64,000 nt of DNA, taken from contig NZ_JAQOUE010000001.1 of NCBI RefSeq assembly GCF_032191465.1, positions 124,001 through 188,000 of the forward strand. Direction: 5' to 3'. A program made the position numbers and the translations under genes. The DNA comes from Candidatus Nitronereus thalassa. GTDB lineage: Bacteria > Nitrospirota > Nitrospiria > Nitrospirales > UBA8639. Of this stretch, positions 38,310-48,276 are shown piece after piece (position 1 is the stretch's first letter; every line of letters begins with the position of its first letter). The notes below the pieces were generated by a model. It saw nothing but the letters and a program-made list of their open reading frames with translations, had not been told where the DNA came from and ran no database searches.

Positions 38310-39845
38310 TTATGTGAATTGGTAAACCTCTTGCATTTTTTCTGTGAGAGTTTGGAGGAAAGGTTCGGCGCTGAGAGTTTTCCCTGTGACCCGTTTGATC
38401 AGTTCTTCGGAAGTATATTGTCGTCCATGACGATGAATGCGATCATTCAGCCATTCTTTCAAGGCTAGAAGATTTCCCTGAGCAATGTGGGATTCGAGTT
38501 CTGGTACGTCAGTCTTGGCTTGTGTGAAGAGCATGGCCGCGTAAAGATTGCCAAGGGTGTAGGTGGGGAAATACCCAAATGCGCCGAAGGACCAATGTAC
38601 GTCTTGAAGCACGCCGTCCGCATCACGTTCGGGTACGATACCTAGGTAATCTTTCATTTTGGTCCGCCAAAGATCTGGAAGGTCCTTGACGCTCACCCAT
38701 TGTCCAATGACATCTTGTTCGATTTCAAATCGGACCATGACATGGAGATTGTAGGTTACCTCATCAGCTTCGACACGGATCAGGGATGGCTTCACCGTAT
38801 TCATTGCCGCGTAAAAGCCTTCCACACTTGTGTATTTAAGCTGGTTAGGAAACCGGTTTTTTAATAAGGGAAAAAAGTATTCCCAAAATGTACGGGACCG
38901 TCCCACGCAGTTTTCCCATAAACGAGATTGACTTTCATGAATGCCTAAAGAGAGGGCTTCGCCCAAGGGGGTACCATGATGTTCTGGGGGCAACCCTTGT
39001 TCATACAATCCATGCCCTCCCTCATGAATACAACTCGATAAGCATGAGGGTAAATCTTTTTCAAAGACGCGGGTAGTGACGCGCACGTCTGTTGGATGAA
39101 AGGAGGTCGTAAAGGGATGGGCGGACACATCTAATCGTCCTCGCGTAAAGTCATAGCCCATTTTAGTGAGGACCAACTTGCCGAATTCGAGTTGCTGATC
39201 ATGATCGTAGGACTGGTACAAGATGCGATCATCTGGGTGCGCTGGGGCATTTCGGATATTCTCAAGCAGTGAGACAAGACCTTCACGAAGCCTCAAGAAC
39301 AGAGGGTTAAGTTGAGCGACGGTGGAACCTGGCTCGTATGTGTCAAGCAATGTGTTGTATGGTGAATCGATGTAGCCAATGTAGTCTACTTCTTCAAATT
39401 TTAAATCTATGATGGTTTGAAGATTGGGAGCAAATTTCGAGAAATTGTTTTCTTGGCGGGCCTCGGCCCAAACTTGTTGTGCGAGGGAGCATTCACGTCC
39501 AAGTTTGGTGACAAAATCCGAGGGGAGTTTTTTTGCCCGGCTAAAATCGCGCCAGGTTTCTCGAAGCAGGGCTTTTGATGCGTCATCGAGTCCCGAGGCT
39601 TTGTCGTTGGCCAACCCAGTGGTTGGATCAATATAAGGCGTGAGGAGATTTTCTATGTCGGCGGATACAAACTTGTCATGGGCCAAAGTTTGCAATAAAG
39701 CAATTTGCTCGGCACGCGCTGGTCCGCCGCCTGAAGGCATATAGGTTTCCTGATCCCAAGACAGTACGGCGGAAGCATCCCGTAAATGTTGAATCTCACG
39801 AAGCTTGGTGTTGAGTAATGCGAATCCGTTGGTGGTGTCCGACAT
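38310..39845 (-). CDS. Carboxypeptidase Taq (M32) metallopeptidase
   Basis: 511 residues, the normal length. CIHEGGHGLYEQG holds the zinc-binding HExxH (HEGGH). Other blocks typical of M32 are VLSWDQETYMPSGGGPARAE, HESQSRLWENCVGRSRTFWE and GAFGYFPTYTLGNLYAAMLF. It removes C-terminal residues from peptides in the cytoplasm. AGAGGA precedes ATG 39845. The first host gene to the right of the phage; its 3' end faces the junction and appears intact. Confidence 0.95.
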   Translation of the reverse strand: MSDTTNGFALLNTKLREIQHLRDASAVLSWDQETYMPSGGGPARAEQIALLQTLAHDKFVSADIENLLTPYIDPTTGLANDKASGLDDASKALLRETWRDFSRAKKLPSDFVTKLGRECSLAQQVWAEARQENNFSKFAPNLQTIIDLKFEEVDYIGYIDSPYNTLLDTYEPGSTVAQLNPLFLRLREGLVSLLENIRNAPAHPDDRILYQSYDHDQQLEFGKLVLTKMGYDFTRGRLDVSAHPFTTSFHPTDVRVTTRVFEKDLPSCLSSCIHEGGHGLYEQGLPPEHHGTPLGEALSLGIHESQSRLWENCVGRSRTFWEYFFPLLKNRFPNQLKYTSVEGFYAAMNTVKPSLIRVEADEVTYNLHVMVRFEIEQDVIGQWVSVKDLPDLWRTKMKDYLGIVPERDADGVLQDVHWSFGAFGYFPTYTLGNLYAAMLFTQAKTDVPELESHIAQGNLLALKEWLNDRIHRHGRQYTSEELIKRVTGKTLSAEPFLQTLTEKMQEVYQFT

Positions 39846-40011
39846 AAAAGGGTCCTCTTTTGGCGCAAGTATGCATTGTGATCAAATTGTTCGATGTGGA
39901 CTCTACAAAGAGATTCAGCGGATTGCAATGTTCCCAGAAAAGCCTTCACAATGGCCGCGCTGTCAATGGGGTCTCCAGCAACTGAGGTATGAAAAATTTT
40001 CAGAGGTGTAA

Positions 40012-40656
40012 ATGAAAAATCTTATTGCGCCTGAAATCGATGCCTATGCGGAAGCGCATTCCACTCAGGAGTCCGATGTCTGCCGGCGATTACGCGAAGA
40101 AACCTATCGATCGGTTGAACTTCCTCAAATGGTGGTTGGGCCATTAGAGGGCGCGTTTCTCAAAATGATGACGCAAGTAGTTAGCGCAAAGCGAGTCTTA
40201 GAAATTGGGACGTTTACCGGATACAGTGCCTTATGTTTTGCCGAGGCGCTACCAGCTGAAGGGCAAGTCATCACATGCGATATTGATCCGGAGACGTCGG
40301 AATTTGCGCAAAAATTTTGGGATCAAAGCACGATGGGAAGAAAAATTCACGCGCATGTCGCTCCAGCGCTAGAGACAATGAAGCAACTCTCAGGCCATTT
40401 CGATGTCATATTTATTGACGCGGATAAGATCAATTATGTGAATTACTACCAGCGTGGTTTGGAACTGTTGGCTGCCACAGGCATCATGCTTATCGATAAT
40501 GTGTTGTGGAATGGGGATGTCATCCTGCATCCGCCCCTTGACAATTCTACCGGGGCCATTCAGGAACTGAATCGGGTCGTAGCTGCAGACCCACGGGTGA
40601 CCTCGGTCTTAGTCACGATTCGAGATGGAGTCTTGGTTGTTCGACGGGCTGGATAA
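40012..40656 (+). CDS. SAM-dependent O-methyltransferase (caffeoyl-CoA/MT-3 type)
   Basis: 214 residues. The SAM-binding motif is VLEIGTFTGYSALCFAEALP, then GQVITCDIDPE. The metal-site region FDVIFIDADKINYVNYYQRG and IDNVLWNGDV also match cation-dependent O-methyltransferases. The acceptor is unknown. Divergent from the M32 gene across a 166-base intergenic region. AGAGGTG precedes ATG 40012. Confidence 0.9.
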   Translation: MKNLIAPEIDAYAEAHSTQESDVCRRLREETYRSVELPQMVVGPLEGAFLKMMTQVVSAKRVLEIGTFTGYSALCFAEALPAEGQVITCDIDPETSEFAQKFWDQSTMGRKIHAHVAPALETMKQLSGHFDVIFIDADKINYVNYYQRGLELLAATGIMLIDNVLWNGDVILHPPLDNSTGAIQELNRVVAADPRVTSVLVTIRDGVLVVRRAG

Positions 40657-40719
40657 GTTGTAGGGTAGGCGGTCTTACTAACCAAACAGTACAAAAGAAA
40701 TTGTATCGGTATACGCGTG

Positions 40720-41415
40720 ATGGATGATCTCATTCTAAGTTCCCTATTTCTTGGATTTTTACTCGGCCTTTCGCATGCGTTAGATGCCGATCATGTTGTG
40801 GCGGTGGGCACGTTGGCTGCCGAAACAGAGAGTCTAAAACGGTCATCCCTACTTGGAATTTGTTGGGGCATTGGTCATACACTGACTCTCACGGTGATTG
40901 GTAGCCTCGTGTTGAGTCTCAAATGGCAAATTCCCGAGATTGTGGCGACTAGTATGGAAGTGTTGGTGGCCGGAATGATCGTTGGGCTGGGGGCGCTTTT
41001 GCTGTGGCGCGCAAGACGGCCCCTCACCCTTCATGCTCACACTCATTCACACGATGACAGTACTCATACTCATGTGCATGTTCACGTCCAGAATCAAGAA
41101 GTGCATTCGCACCATCATGTCAGAAACTCTCTGCAAAAGGCGTTTGGCGTGGGGCTGGTCCATGGCATAGCCGGAAGCGCGGCCTTAACCCTCACGGTAA
41201 TGGCGACGATGCCTTCAATTGTTCTTGGACTGATGTACATCGTCGTGTTTGGCACAGGCACCATTCTGGGCATGTTTGTGATGAGTACCTTCATCAGCAT
41301 GCCATTTATTTTCTTGGCCCAACGAGCTATCCATTGGCACATGCCCATAAAGGTCTGTGCTGGTGTCTTTGCCATGGGCTTTGGTAGTGTTCTCGCCTGG
41401 TCCCTGCTAACTTAA
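40720..41415 (+). CDS. Nickel/cobalt-type membrane transporter
   Basis: 231 residues with about six membrane segments. The first segment has LSHALDADHVVAVGTL, the H-x4-D-H nickel/cobalt permease signature. A His-rich loop (LHAHTHSHDDSTHTHVHVHV, then HSHHHVRNS) lies between segments three and four, and GVGLVHGIAGSAALTLTVMA follows. It probably moves Ni or Co across the inner membrane, useful for hydrogenase, urease or B12 enzymes. GTG 40717 is an in-frame alternative start. Confidence 0.8.
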   Translation: MDDLILSSLFLGFLLGLSHALDADHVVAVGTLAAETESLKRSSLLGICWGIGHTLTLTVIGSLVLSLKWQIPEIVATSMEVLVAGMIVGLGALLLWRARRPLTLHAHTHSHDDSTHTHVHVHVQNQEVHSHHHVRNSLQKAFGVGLVHGIAGSAALTLTVMATMPSIVLGLMYIVVFGTGTILGMFVMSTFISMPFIFLAQRAIHWHMPIKVCAGVFAMGFGSVLAWSLLT

Positions 41416-41464
41416 ATTTGCTCAGCGAATAATCTTCTGCCCTAACGTCTTTTCAATTCGCTGT

Positions 41465-42502
41465 GTGATACAGAAGTATTCCTTCCTTAGTCTGCATCAA
41501 ATTTACGGGGCCTCCAAGAATAATCTGAATGGAACTTCGGATGAAACACTAGCCACCACGGGTAGGCCCAGCAGTCTTTTTTCGGAGTGGGGAGTGGGAA
41601 ATCTGTCAAAAAATCTGTTAGGCATTGCGGCAATGATGACTTTGTTCCTGATGGGTCATGGCTGGTTCATGCCGTCCTCGGTGTTGGCGGTAACTCCGCC
41701 CTCCTTGGCATTTGAATTCCCTACAACGCTGCAGCCAATTGCTCAACGATTGCAGCAGGTTGATCCCAAGCATTTATTGGCCATTATGGATCTTGCGGGG
41801 TTGGAACAACCAGGTCCTCCTATTCATGTCATTCTTGCCCCGAATGAGTCAGATTTAGCCAAGCGAGTCCCGGAGTGGGTGGTCGGGTACGCTGTAGGTC
41901 ACACGTCGTTAGTGGTTCTGCTTCCCGATCGGGTTCCCAACTATCCCTATGATTCACTTGAAGGTGTGTTGCTCCATGAAATAGGTCATATACTGACTCA
42001 TCGGGCCGCAGGGGGCCATGCTCTCCCGAGATGGTTTGATGAAGGGCTGGCCATGATCGCCGATCGTACTTGGAATATCGAAGATCGCGCGAGGTTAGTA
42101 TGGGCTATGGTTTCTGGTCACCAAATGTCGCTCGAAGATTTGACGCAGGCATTTGTGGTCGATAGCTCTTCAGCGCGGAGAGCCTATATCATTGCCCATG
42201 CGCTGACCTTGGATTTAATCGAGCGGACTTCACCAGATTTTCCCAAACGGTTGCTCGCCAAGGTAAGATTTGGAATCCCATTTCAAGAGGCTTTTGCACA
42301 AACAAGCCTAATGACACTCGACCAAGCCGAAGCCAAATTTTGGAATCAGCAAACCTTGTGGAATCGATGGATCCCTGTGGCCACGAGTTCAGGGATGATA
42401 TGGCTAATGATTACGGCCTTGGTGTTTTATGCTGCCAGAAAGCAGCGAAAGCGAGCCGCTGCCATCAAAAAACGCTGGGAGGATGAAGACTTAGATTTCT
42501 AA
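41465..42502 (+). CDS. Membrane-anchored zinc metallopeptidase (HExxH)
   Basis: 345 residues from GTG 41465; the start is uncertain. A hydrophobic segment at about 55-75 (LLGIAAMMTLFLMGHGWFM) acts as signal or anchor. The catalytic region is EGVLLHEIGHILTHRAAGGH, then LPRWFDEGLAMIADR with the downstream Glu of a gluzincin-like MA peptidase. A second membrane helix near the C-terminus (GMIWLMITALVFYAA) precedes a basic tail. The protease domain would lie in the periplasm. Substrate unknown. Confidence 0.8.
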   Translation: MIQKYSFLSLHQIYGASKNNLNGTSDETLATTGRPSSLFSEWGVGNLSKNLLGIAAMMTLFLMGHGWFMPSSVLAVTPPSLAFEFPTTLQPIAQRLQQVDPKHLLAIMDLAGLEQPGPPIHVILAPNESDLAKRVPEWVVGYAVGHTSLVVLLPDRVPNYPYDSLEGVLLHEIGHILTHRAAGGHALPRWFDEGLAMIADRTWNIEDRARLVWAMVSGHQMSLEDLTQAFVVDSSSARRAYIIAHALTLDLIERTSPDFPKRLLAKVRFGIPFQEAFAQTSLMTLDQAEAKFWNQQTLWNRWIPVATSSGMIWLMITALVFYAARKQRKRAAAIKKRWEDEDLDF

Positions 42503-42898
42503 CTTAGAATAAACTTCTACGCCTGTTTTAATCATCCTAGAGTTGGTCGAAAATGGACAGGAACGAAGTTCGGAGGCATCGGTTTTGGTAAAGATACCGC
42601 CTTGCCGGAGCCTCAAAAAAAACTTCATATCTGCCCTCTACGTATCCTCACTCAAGGGTCTTTCCCACCATGGATTTTGTGGTGTAAATAATGTGGCCAC
42701 AATGCCTAAAAAATGTGCAAGTAGGTAAAAACAGCCTCCCATCTTGATCATTTTTAGTTGTGAGAACCTTATTCACAAGTTTGTCCCCATTTTCAGTGGA
42801 CGACAAAAATGTTTGTTTTAAAAGTACAATAATTCAATTAGTTACACGAATTTTTATAAGTAGAATGCAATACGTATCTGTGCATAAATGGTGGACGA
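42503..42898. other. Convergent intergenic region
   Basis: It separates the ends of two convergent genes. AT-rich toward the right. A 61-codon frame at 42543-42728 has no ribosome site or recognisable features. I see no clear terminator hairpin or RNA gene. Confidence 0.5.
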
Positions 42899-44797
42899 CT
42901 ACTTTTTGTGACTGACATGAGGGAGGATGAGTTGCGACGGATATTGGTGACTGCGATATATGCTCAAAGTGGGGGGAGGCCCAGGTAAAATCAGAAAATG
43001 ATCCTTGTCTACCCCGGCGATGGCCAAGCGAATTCGGTTCCCTTTTTTGAACAGATATGAGGTGGGGAGGAGGTTAAAAGAGAGGGTGGCGACTTCTCCA
43101 GGAATCATTGGCGCACCATCAGCACGTCGGTAGCTTCGGTAGGGAATTGGATCGCGGTAAGGAGCTCTCGCCCCGTTGAATTGTCGGTGAAGTCCTCGGA
43201 GCATGCCTTCTGTCACGTATGAGACTTTTCCTTCGTCGCTCACATCTTCAAGATAAACAAAGATTGTGGCGTCCGTACTTGAAGTGCTGAGATGCAAAGT
43301 TGTGGAGGGGTGACCGGTAATTTCTATATCTTCTATTAAAGGGGTGGAGGTGTAAACCAGCAATTTTTCATCTTGTTCAGAGCGGTCTGGATAGGGGTTA
43401 TTAATGGGTAATCCAACGAGTGTATGCCAGCGAGACTCAGGACCTGTCCCGGCAGTGGTATCCACTGAATAGATATCTTTTGCCTGTTCCTCCGTCGCGG
43501 ATTCTTTTTGTAATTCATACTGTGGCGCAAGGTGCAATGTCAGCGGGGTCGTCATTGGTGGCCACATGTTGGTGGCTTTCCATTGTTCCTCCCCCATGGT
43601 GAAGTAATGGATCGGTGCTTCTTGGTCAATTCCCGTGTGGAGTGATTTTAGATGGTAATCAAAGAACTTCAGCAGTTCACCAACATGATCGAACTGTGCT
43701 GGCCCAAGGCTATACGGGCTGATTTGTCGGCGTCCTCCATGGTCCCATGGGCCAATAATTAATTTGTTTTGGGGATTGGTGAGTGTTAAATGGCGGCGGA
43801 TTGCGGCATGTTGATACCCGCCATCAAACCATCCCGTAAAGCTGTAGACGGCGGCTCCTGAACGGTCGATTGTATCTTGATACCACATGGGCCCCAAGGC
43901 ATCGATGTTGGGTAAATCATGATTCGAAGGTGGGGTATCGTCGCGAAAGGTAATACCCAGAGCTTCCTTATGGGGTTTCCAATTTAAGCGATGGGAGGCA
44001 ATTGCTTTAGAGAGCATAGTTTCGTTGGGATCTTCGTCAACGGGGTGAACACCAATGATGGACAAGTTCGCAAGCCATCCTCCAAAGGGCAAAGTGTTTT
44101 GATCTAAACTATCCGTGATTTGTTGCCAGGTGTTGGTAAACCAAGTCAGGTGAATCCCGCCTGGAAACGCGATTTCCGGATAGAGATCAAATCCCGAAAA
44201 CATGGGGGCAACGGCCTTCACCGCTGGGTGCTGGTTCACAAGAAGTAATTCGGCGGAGGCGCCTGAGTAGGAAATGCCCAACGAGCCAACCTGCCCATTC
44301 GACCATGGTTGTTGCAGTATCCAATCGACAATATGTCCGCCATCGCTGATTTCTTCCGGGGCATGTGAGTAACGGCGATGACCAAAGGAGGCGCCCGATC
44401 CGCGAACGTCGACACTCATCCATGCATATCCATTCGCCAAAAAACGTTTGGCATAGTGACCCATCAGCCCACGGGGGAGAGATTCCTTGAAGGCGCTTAG
44501 GGGCCATCGGTAGGCCATGGCTCGCCAATATCGCGTTTGATGAAGAATGGTCGGCATCCGTTGCCCGGGATGCCAGGTGGAAGGCAAATACACATCGACC
44601 GCAAGTTTGATTCCATCCGGCATCGTGAGATATCTCGACGTTTTGGTAAAAGACAAATCTTCATGTAAAGGCTGGCCTGGGTAGGGACGCGGGTGGGATC
44701 TAACGGTGTCTGATCCGTGGGCCAGAATCGGCACTGCCAGAAAGCTTAGGATTACCAAAACTCTATGGAAGACCATGATAGGACATTGGTGGGGCAT
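42899..44797 (-). CDS. Exported S15/CocE-type alpha/beta hydrolase
   Basis: 632 residues with a signal peptide (FHRVLVILSFLAVPILAHG); the second ATG at 44776 is an alternative start. The serine hydrolase triad is visible: Ser in GSLGISYSGASAE, Asp in FTGWFDGGYQ, His in IGPWDHGGRR. The start of the domain (MPDGIKLAVDVYLP) and the C-terminal jelly roll (STTLHLSTSSTDATIFVYLE) are typical for X-Pro dipeptidyl peptidase/cocaine-esterase relatives. It should act in the periplasm or outside on peptide or ester substrates. Confidence 0.9.
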   Translation of the reverse strand: MPHQCPIMVFHRVLVILSFLAVPILAHGSDTVRSHPRPYPGQPLHEDLSFTKTSRYLTMPDGIKLAVDVYLPSTWHPGQRMPTILHQTRYWRAMAYRWPLSAFKESLPRGLMGHYAKRFLANGYAWMSVDVRGSGASFGHRRYSHAPEEISDGGHIVDWILQQPWSNGQVGSLGISYSGASAELLLVNQHPAVKAVAPMFSGFDLYPEIAFPGGIHLTWFTNTWQQITDSLDQNTLPFGGWLANLSIIGVHPVDEDPNETMLSKAIASHRLNWKPHKEALGITFRDDTPPSNHDLPNIDALGPMWYQDTIDRSGAAVYSFTGWFDGGYQHAAIRRHLTLTNPQNKLIIGPWDHGGRRQISPYSLGPAQFDHVGELLKFFDYHLKSLHTGIDQEAPIHYFTMGEEQWKATNMWPPMTTPLTLHLAPQYELQKESATEEQAKDIYSVDTTAGTGPESRWHTLVGLPINNPYPDRSEQDEKLLVYTSTPLIEDIEITGHPSTTLHLSTSSTDATIFVYLEDVSDEGKVSYVTEGMLRGLHRQFNGARAPYRDPIPYRSYRRADGAPMIPGEVATLSFNLLPTSYLFKKGNRIRLAIAGVDKDHFLILPGPPPTLSIYRSHQYPSQLILPHVSHKK

Positions 44798-44946
44798 GCG
44801 GGGAATCTTGAGGGTTATTCAAGCCGAGGTGGTTATGGATGGGAATTCACTGAGTAACATTCTTATTGCGTTTTGGACTTATTTTTTCTTTCTACCATGT
44901 CGAGAATGTTCACGCACGAGGAATTTGTTACCGGTGCAATAATCTT

Positions 44947-45510
44947 ATGGCTTCTTGGTTAACCCATGCTTTTGTAGCTGGTGCCTTGGGAAAGGCGCAA
45001 GTTCCCCATGTTCGAACCGTGCGTTTTTGGATGTGGTCGGTTCTCTGTTCGGTGTTGCCAGATGTGGATGTTCTTGGATTGTTTATGGGCATTGACTATG
45101 GGCATGCGTTGGGCCATCGGGGCTTCATGCATTCACTGAGTTTTTCCTTTGGAGTGGGGCTCGTGACGGTTATGGTAGGATTTTCCCATGTCGTTCGTGG
45201 TTCAACATTGTGGTGGATCCTCATCTTCCATTTTACGGTGGTGACCGCATCTCATGGAGTATTGGATGCCATGACGAACGGGGGGCTAGGCGTCGCGTTT
45301 TTTGCTCCGTTTGATAATACTCGGTATTTTCTTCCTTGGACTCCGATCCTGGTTTCGCCCATTGGGGCAGAGTTTTTCGGATGGCGAGGGTTGGAGGTCA
45401 TTGCTAGTGAAATCTTCTACGTCTGGATTCCTATTCTGGTTATCGCGTCGGGTGTGGCGGTGATACGCAAAACACTGGCCGACGGGAATTCCGCAGAGTT
45501 GGAAAAATGA
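44947..45510 (+). CDS. Membrane-bound metal-dependent hydrolase (DUF457/YdjM-like)
   Basis: 187 residues with four membrane segments. SWLTHAFVAGALG, then LPDVDVLGLFMG, GHRGFMHSLSFSFGVG and SHGVLDAMTNGGLGVAFFAP show the H, DxD, H-R-G-x-x-H-S and H-x-x-x-D motifs of the YdjM family. The exact reaction is not known for most members. Divergent from the S15 gene. ATG 44947 lacks a strong ribosome site. Confidence 0.85.
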   Translation: MASWLTHAFVAGALGKAQVPHVRTVRFWMWSVLCSVLPDVDVLGLFMGIDYGHALGHRGFMHSLSFSFGVGLVTVMVGFSHVVRGSTLWWILIFHFTVVTASHGVLDAMTNGGLGVAFFAPFDNTRYFLPWTPILVSPIGAEFFGWRGLEVIASEIFYVWIPILVIASGVAVIRKTLADGNSAELEK

Positions 45511-45577
45511 GGAGGGTAGAAAAAAAGAGACTCCTAACCGGTTGCCCACCAAAACAGAGGAACGAACGAAGGTAGAG

Positions 45578-45829
45578 TTACAATTCCATGTGCGGGTGTG
45601 GAAGTCGGTATTCTCCGGAAAGAATAGGAAGTTGGTAATCCAAGAGTTTTCGTAATTCAAACTCCGCCCCTTCACGAAATCGTTCGGCATCTTGCTCTGC
45701 CAGAAAGGGACCATAAATGCGGGGTTCGAATAAATTGCACGAGATTCTTACAAACCACTGTTCCCCGAGTTTTGGTTTTCGTTTTTTGAAGATAGTTTCC
45801 TCTCGTTCAATAATCATCTGACTCGCCAT
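45578..45829 (-). CDS. Conserved-looking 83-residue protein of unknown function
   Basis: AAAGGAGG lies 6-7 bases before the ATG at 45829 (MASQMIIEREETIFKKRKPK), which is preferred over a start 14 codons upstream. The sequence has KLGEQWFVRISCNLFEPRIY, then GPFLAEQDAERFREG, a small beta-alpha fold. No family recognised. Confidence 0.6.
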   Translation of the reverse strand: MASQMIIEREETIFKKRKPKLGEQWFVRISCNLFEPRIYGPFLAEQDAERFREGAEFELRKLLDYQLPILSGEYRLPHPHMEL

Positions 45830-46157
45830 ACCTTGCCTCCTTTCAGTATTTGATTCGATCCTTGAATCCATGTCGAGAGTGCATTATCTCGGGTTGTCGA
45901 AGTGCCAAAATCCTAAGATTTACGCCAATTTTTCACATTTCAAAAGCACATATCCTGTGGGTATTAATTATAGGTGCTACTATATATTGATGTTTTTTTT
46001 ATTTTTGTCAAGATCTTTTATTAAAAAAATATACTGATGTGGTTAACCCTAGGTAGTAAAGCGCATGGTTTCTAATGAAACACTTCGGCAATGAGGTGGC
46101 TTAATCCTACATTCTGAGTGTGGTGTCGTGAGGCTTGGGTGGGGGGGGCAACAAAAA
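45830..46157. other. AT-rich intergenic region
   Basis: It contains long T and A runs near 46.0 kb and a G8 run near 46.14 kb. The promoter of the leftward small gene probably lies here. I see no RNA gene or clear hairpin. Confidence 0.5.
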
Positions 46158-46730
46158 TTATGCGAGTTCTTTATAGCGATAACAATCGATGGTATGGTCG
46201 TTTACCATACCGGTGGCTTGCATGAAGGCGTAGCAAATCGTGGTGCCGACGAAGGAGAATCCTCGTCGTTTGAGGTCCTTGCTCATCGCATCGGATTCCT
46301 TGGTAGAGCACGGGATGTCTTGGTGAGTTTTCCAACGATTCTTGATGGGCTTCTTCTGGACGAATTGCCAAATGTATTCATCAAAAGAGCCAAATTCCTT
46401 TCGGAGGGCCAAGTATGCCTGCGCGTTGCTGATGGCCGAATTGATTTTCAGTCGGTTGCGAATGATGCCAGCATTCTTGAGCAGTTGTTGAATTTTTGGA
46501 TTGGTGTACTTCGCGATACGAGTGGGGTCGAATTGGTCAAAAGCCTCACGAAAGGCTTCCCGCTTTTGCAAGATCGTGTGCCAACTGAGCCCAGCTTGCG
46601 CGCCTTCGAGAATTAAAAATTCGAATAGTCGGCGGTCGTCATGAAGAGGAATGCCCCACTCCGTGTCATGGTAGAGAATCAGTCGTTCATTCTTGGCCCA
46701 AGCGCATCTGGTGGCCTGGCGGTCTGACAT
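46158..46730 (-). CDS. tag: DNA-3-methyladenine glycosylase I
   Basis: 190 residues. RCAWAKNERLILYHDTEWGI, then PLHDDRRLFEFLILEGAQAG and LSWHTILQKREAFR are the defining blocks of Tag. The end has GFSFVGTTICYAFMQATGMV, then NDHTIDC, with Cys/His residues of the zinc site. It removes 3-methyladenine in base-excision repair. The gene lies 7 bases downstream of the end of the EEP protein gene in the same direction. Confidence 0.95.
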   Translation of the reverse strand: MSDRQATRCAWAKNERLILYHDTEWGIPLHDDRRLFEFLILEGAQAGLSWHTILQKREAFREAFDQFDPTRIAKYTNPKIQQLLKNAGIIRNRLKINSAISNAQAYLALRKEFGSFDEYIWQFVQKKPIKNRWKTHQDIPCSTKESDAMSKDLKRRGFSFVGTTICYAFMQATGMVNDHTIDCYRYKELA

Positions 46731-46737
46731 GGTCGCC

Positions 46738-48087
46738 TTAATCCTGATCTTGGTTGTGAATGTCGATGACCACCGGGCAATGGTCGGATAGCCGTTGATA
46801 GGCTAAGGGATAGTCTCCCGCAATTCGTTCACATCCGGCAATGGCGCAATATCCGGTGACCCGGGCCGATCGTGTGCGGACTTCCTCCATTCCATGATTG
46901 ACCAATACATGATCGAGCCATCCACCACGTCCTCGAAAATAATGGGAACATTGCGGCACTAACGGGAGATCCTGGAACCCAGGCATTTCTTTGGATACCA
47001 TTCGCCGGACATATTTTAATTCCGAAAGTCGGGAGGCATTGTCTCCTGCCCCCATGGTGTTGAAATCTCCAAGAATGATGACATCTTGATCTTTTTCTAG
47101 AAAGGAACTGACTGTTCGGTCAATCCGGTTGAGAGCTTTCTGTCGATCTTCCACGGCGAAAACCGTTGGTCCAGATTTCAAATGAAGCGCAATGAGATGG
47201 AAGTCGGCTCCCGGCTGTGGTTGTGCTTGGACATACGCATAATGTCCTGGGCGAAGTCCCCCTTCACAGGGTTTGCCATTTGAGGGGGCTTTGACGTTGA
47301 AGGTCCACAGACTTTTGGGCAAGGTCAAATCCACACGTTTGGTATTCCAGAGATACCCGATCTTATGGCTCTCCGGCTCTCCGCACCGTTGAAGGATCCA
47401 CCGCCAGGAATTTCCAGTGGTGTTTTCCAGAGAGGCTAAAACGGTCTTCCACGTTTTAATGGCCTTTGAAGTGTCGAGACTTTCTTGTACGGCTAGAATA
47501 TCCACGTTCATCCATTCGATCGTGCAGATGATCCAAGGCACATCGGTTTCTTCTGCCTCCTTGCCTTTTTGGGCAGGAGGATGGCCATAGGGAAACCAGC
47601 GAATATTCCATGTCCCTACCCGAAGGGTTTCAGGGGAGGATATAGCCATACGTCCGCCATCTTGTACCACTTGCTGGCAGCCTTCCCGTGAGCCCCACAC
47701 TAATGCTTCCTCTTCTTTGGAACTGGTATGGAACTTTGTGGATGATATGGATTGCGACTCTGGCTGGGGTATGGGCTGTGATTCTTGCTGTGGTGGTGCC
47801 GAATTGGTTTGAATAAACTTGGGTTTCACCCAGGCATTTTCTCCAGATGAAAATTTGATGAAGATCCACTTGTGATCCTCGCTCAATTTTTGCACGATCC
47901 CTCGTGATCCGTTTGGGATGTGTTTCCAATAGCTGGGCGTGGGTTTCTGGTGAAGAGGCACACCGATGGTTTTGGGGGAGTTCAGCTTGACCGATTGCCC
48001 GACCTGGAATTCTAGGGCCAATGTCCACGACGGGAGGAAAAAGAGGATAAGAAAAAGCGTTTTTATCATGTAATGGGTCATAAGCAT
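46738..48087 (-). CDS. Exported endonuclease/exonuclease/phosphatase-family protein
   Basis: 449 residues. A signal peptide (MIKTLFLILFFLPSWTLA, starting at 48069) is followed by an SH3-like domain (EDHKWIFIKFSSGENAWVKP), a Gln/Pro/Ser linker and an EEP domain. The EEP motifs are RVGTWNIRWFPYG, DILAVQESLD, IALHLKSGP, VIILGDFNTMG and RLSDHCPVV. The enzyme would cleave phosphodiesters in the periplasm or outside. The preferred start is 48069; the longer frame adds MLMTHY. Confidence 0.85.
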   Translation of the reverse strand: MLMTHYMIKTLFLILFFLPSWTLALEFQVGQSVKLNSPKTIGVPLHQKPTPSYWKHIPNGSRGIVQKLSEDHKWIFIKFSSGENAWVKPKFIQTNSAPPQQESQPIPQPESQSISSTKFHTSSKEEEALVWGSREGCQQVVQDGGRMAISSPETLRVGTWNIRWFPYGHPPAQKGKEAEETDVPWIICTIEWMNVDILAVQESLDTSKAIKTWKTVLASLENTTGNSWRWILQRCGEPESHKIGYLWNTKRVDLTLPKSLWTFNVKAPSNGKPCEGGLRPGHYAYVQAQPQPGADFHLIALHLKSGPTVFAVEDRQKALNRIDRTVSSFLEKDQDVIILGDFNTMGAGDNASRLSELKYVRRMVSKEMPGFQDLPLVPQCSHYFRGRGGWLDHVLVNHGMEEVRTRSARVTGYCAIAGCERIAGDYPLAYQRLSDHCPVVIDIHNQDQD

Positions 48088-48276
48088 GAAGCTTTCTTAG
48101 CAAAAGGGTATTGAAATACCAAGTCTGTAATTATGTCCGGTGTTCTAGAGGATGGAACAGTCTATTCAAGCATCTTTGAGGGAGTTGGTTCTGTATCATA
48201 GATCACGATACAATGCATGCCCCAGCTCTAATGTTATCATGTTTAGTAAATGAATGAAGGGAAGTGCGAAAAACTT

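Noticed and set aside
42543-42728. 61-codon frame in the convergent intergenic region
   Set aside because: No ribosome site, no recognisable composition or motif, and located between two gene ends.
48088-48249. Riboswitch upstream of the formate-THF ligase gene
   Set aside because: No conserved folate-riboswitch core or stable hairpin could be recognised.
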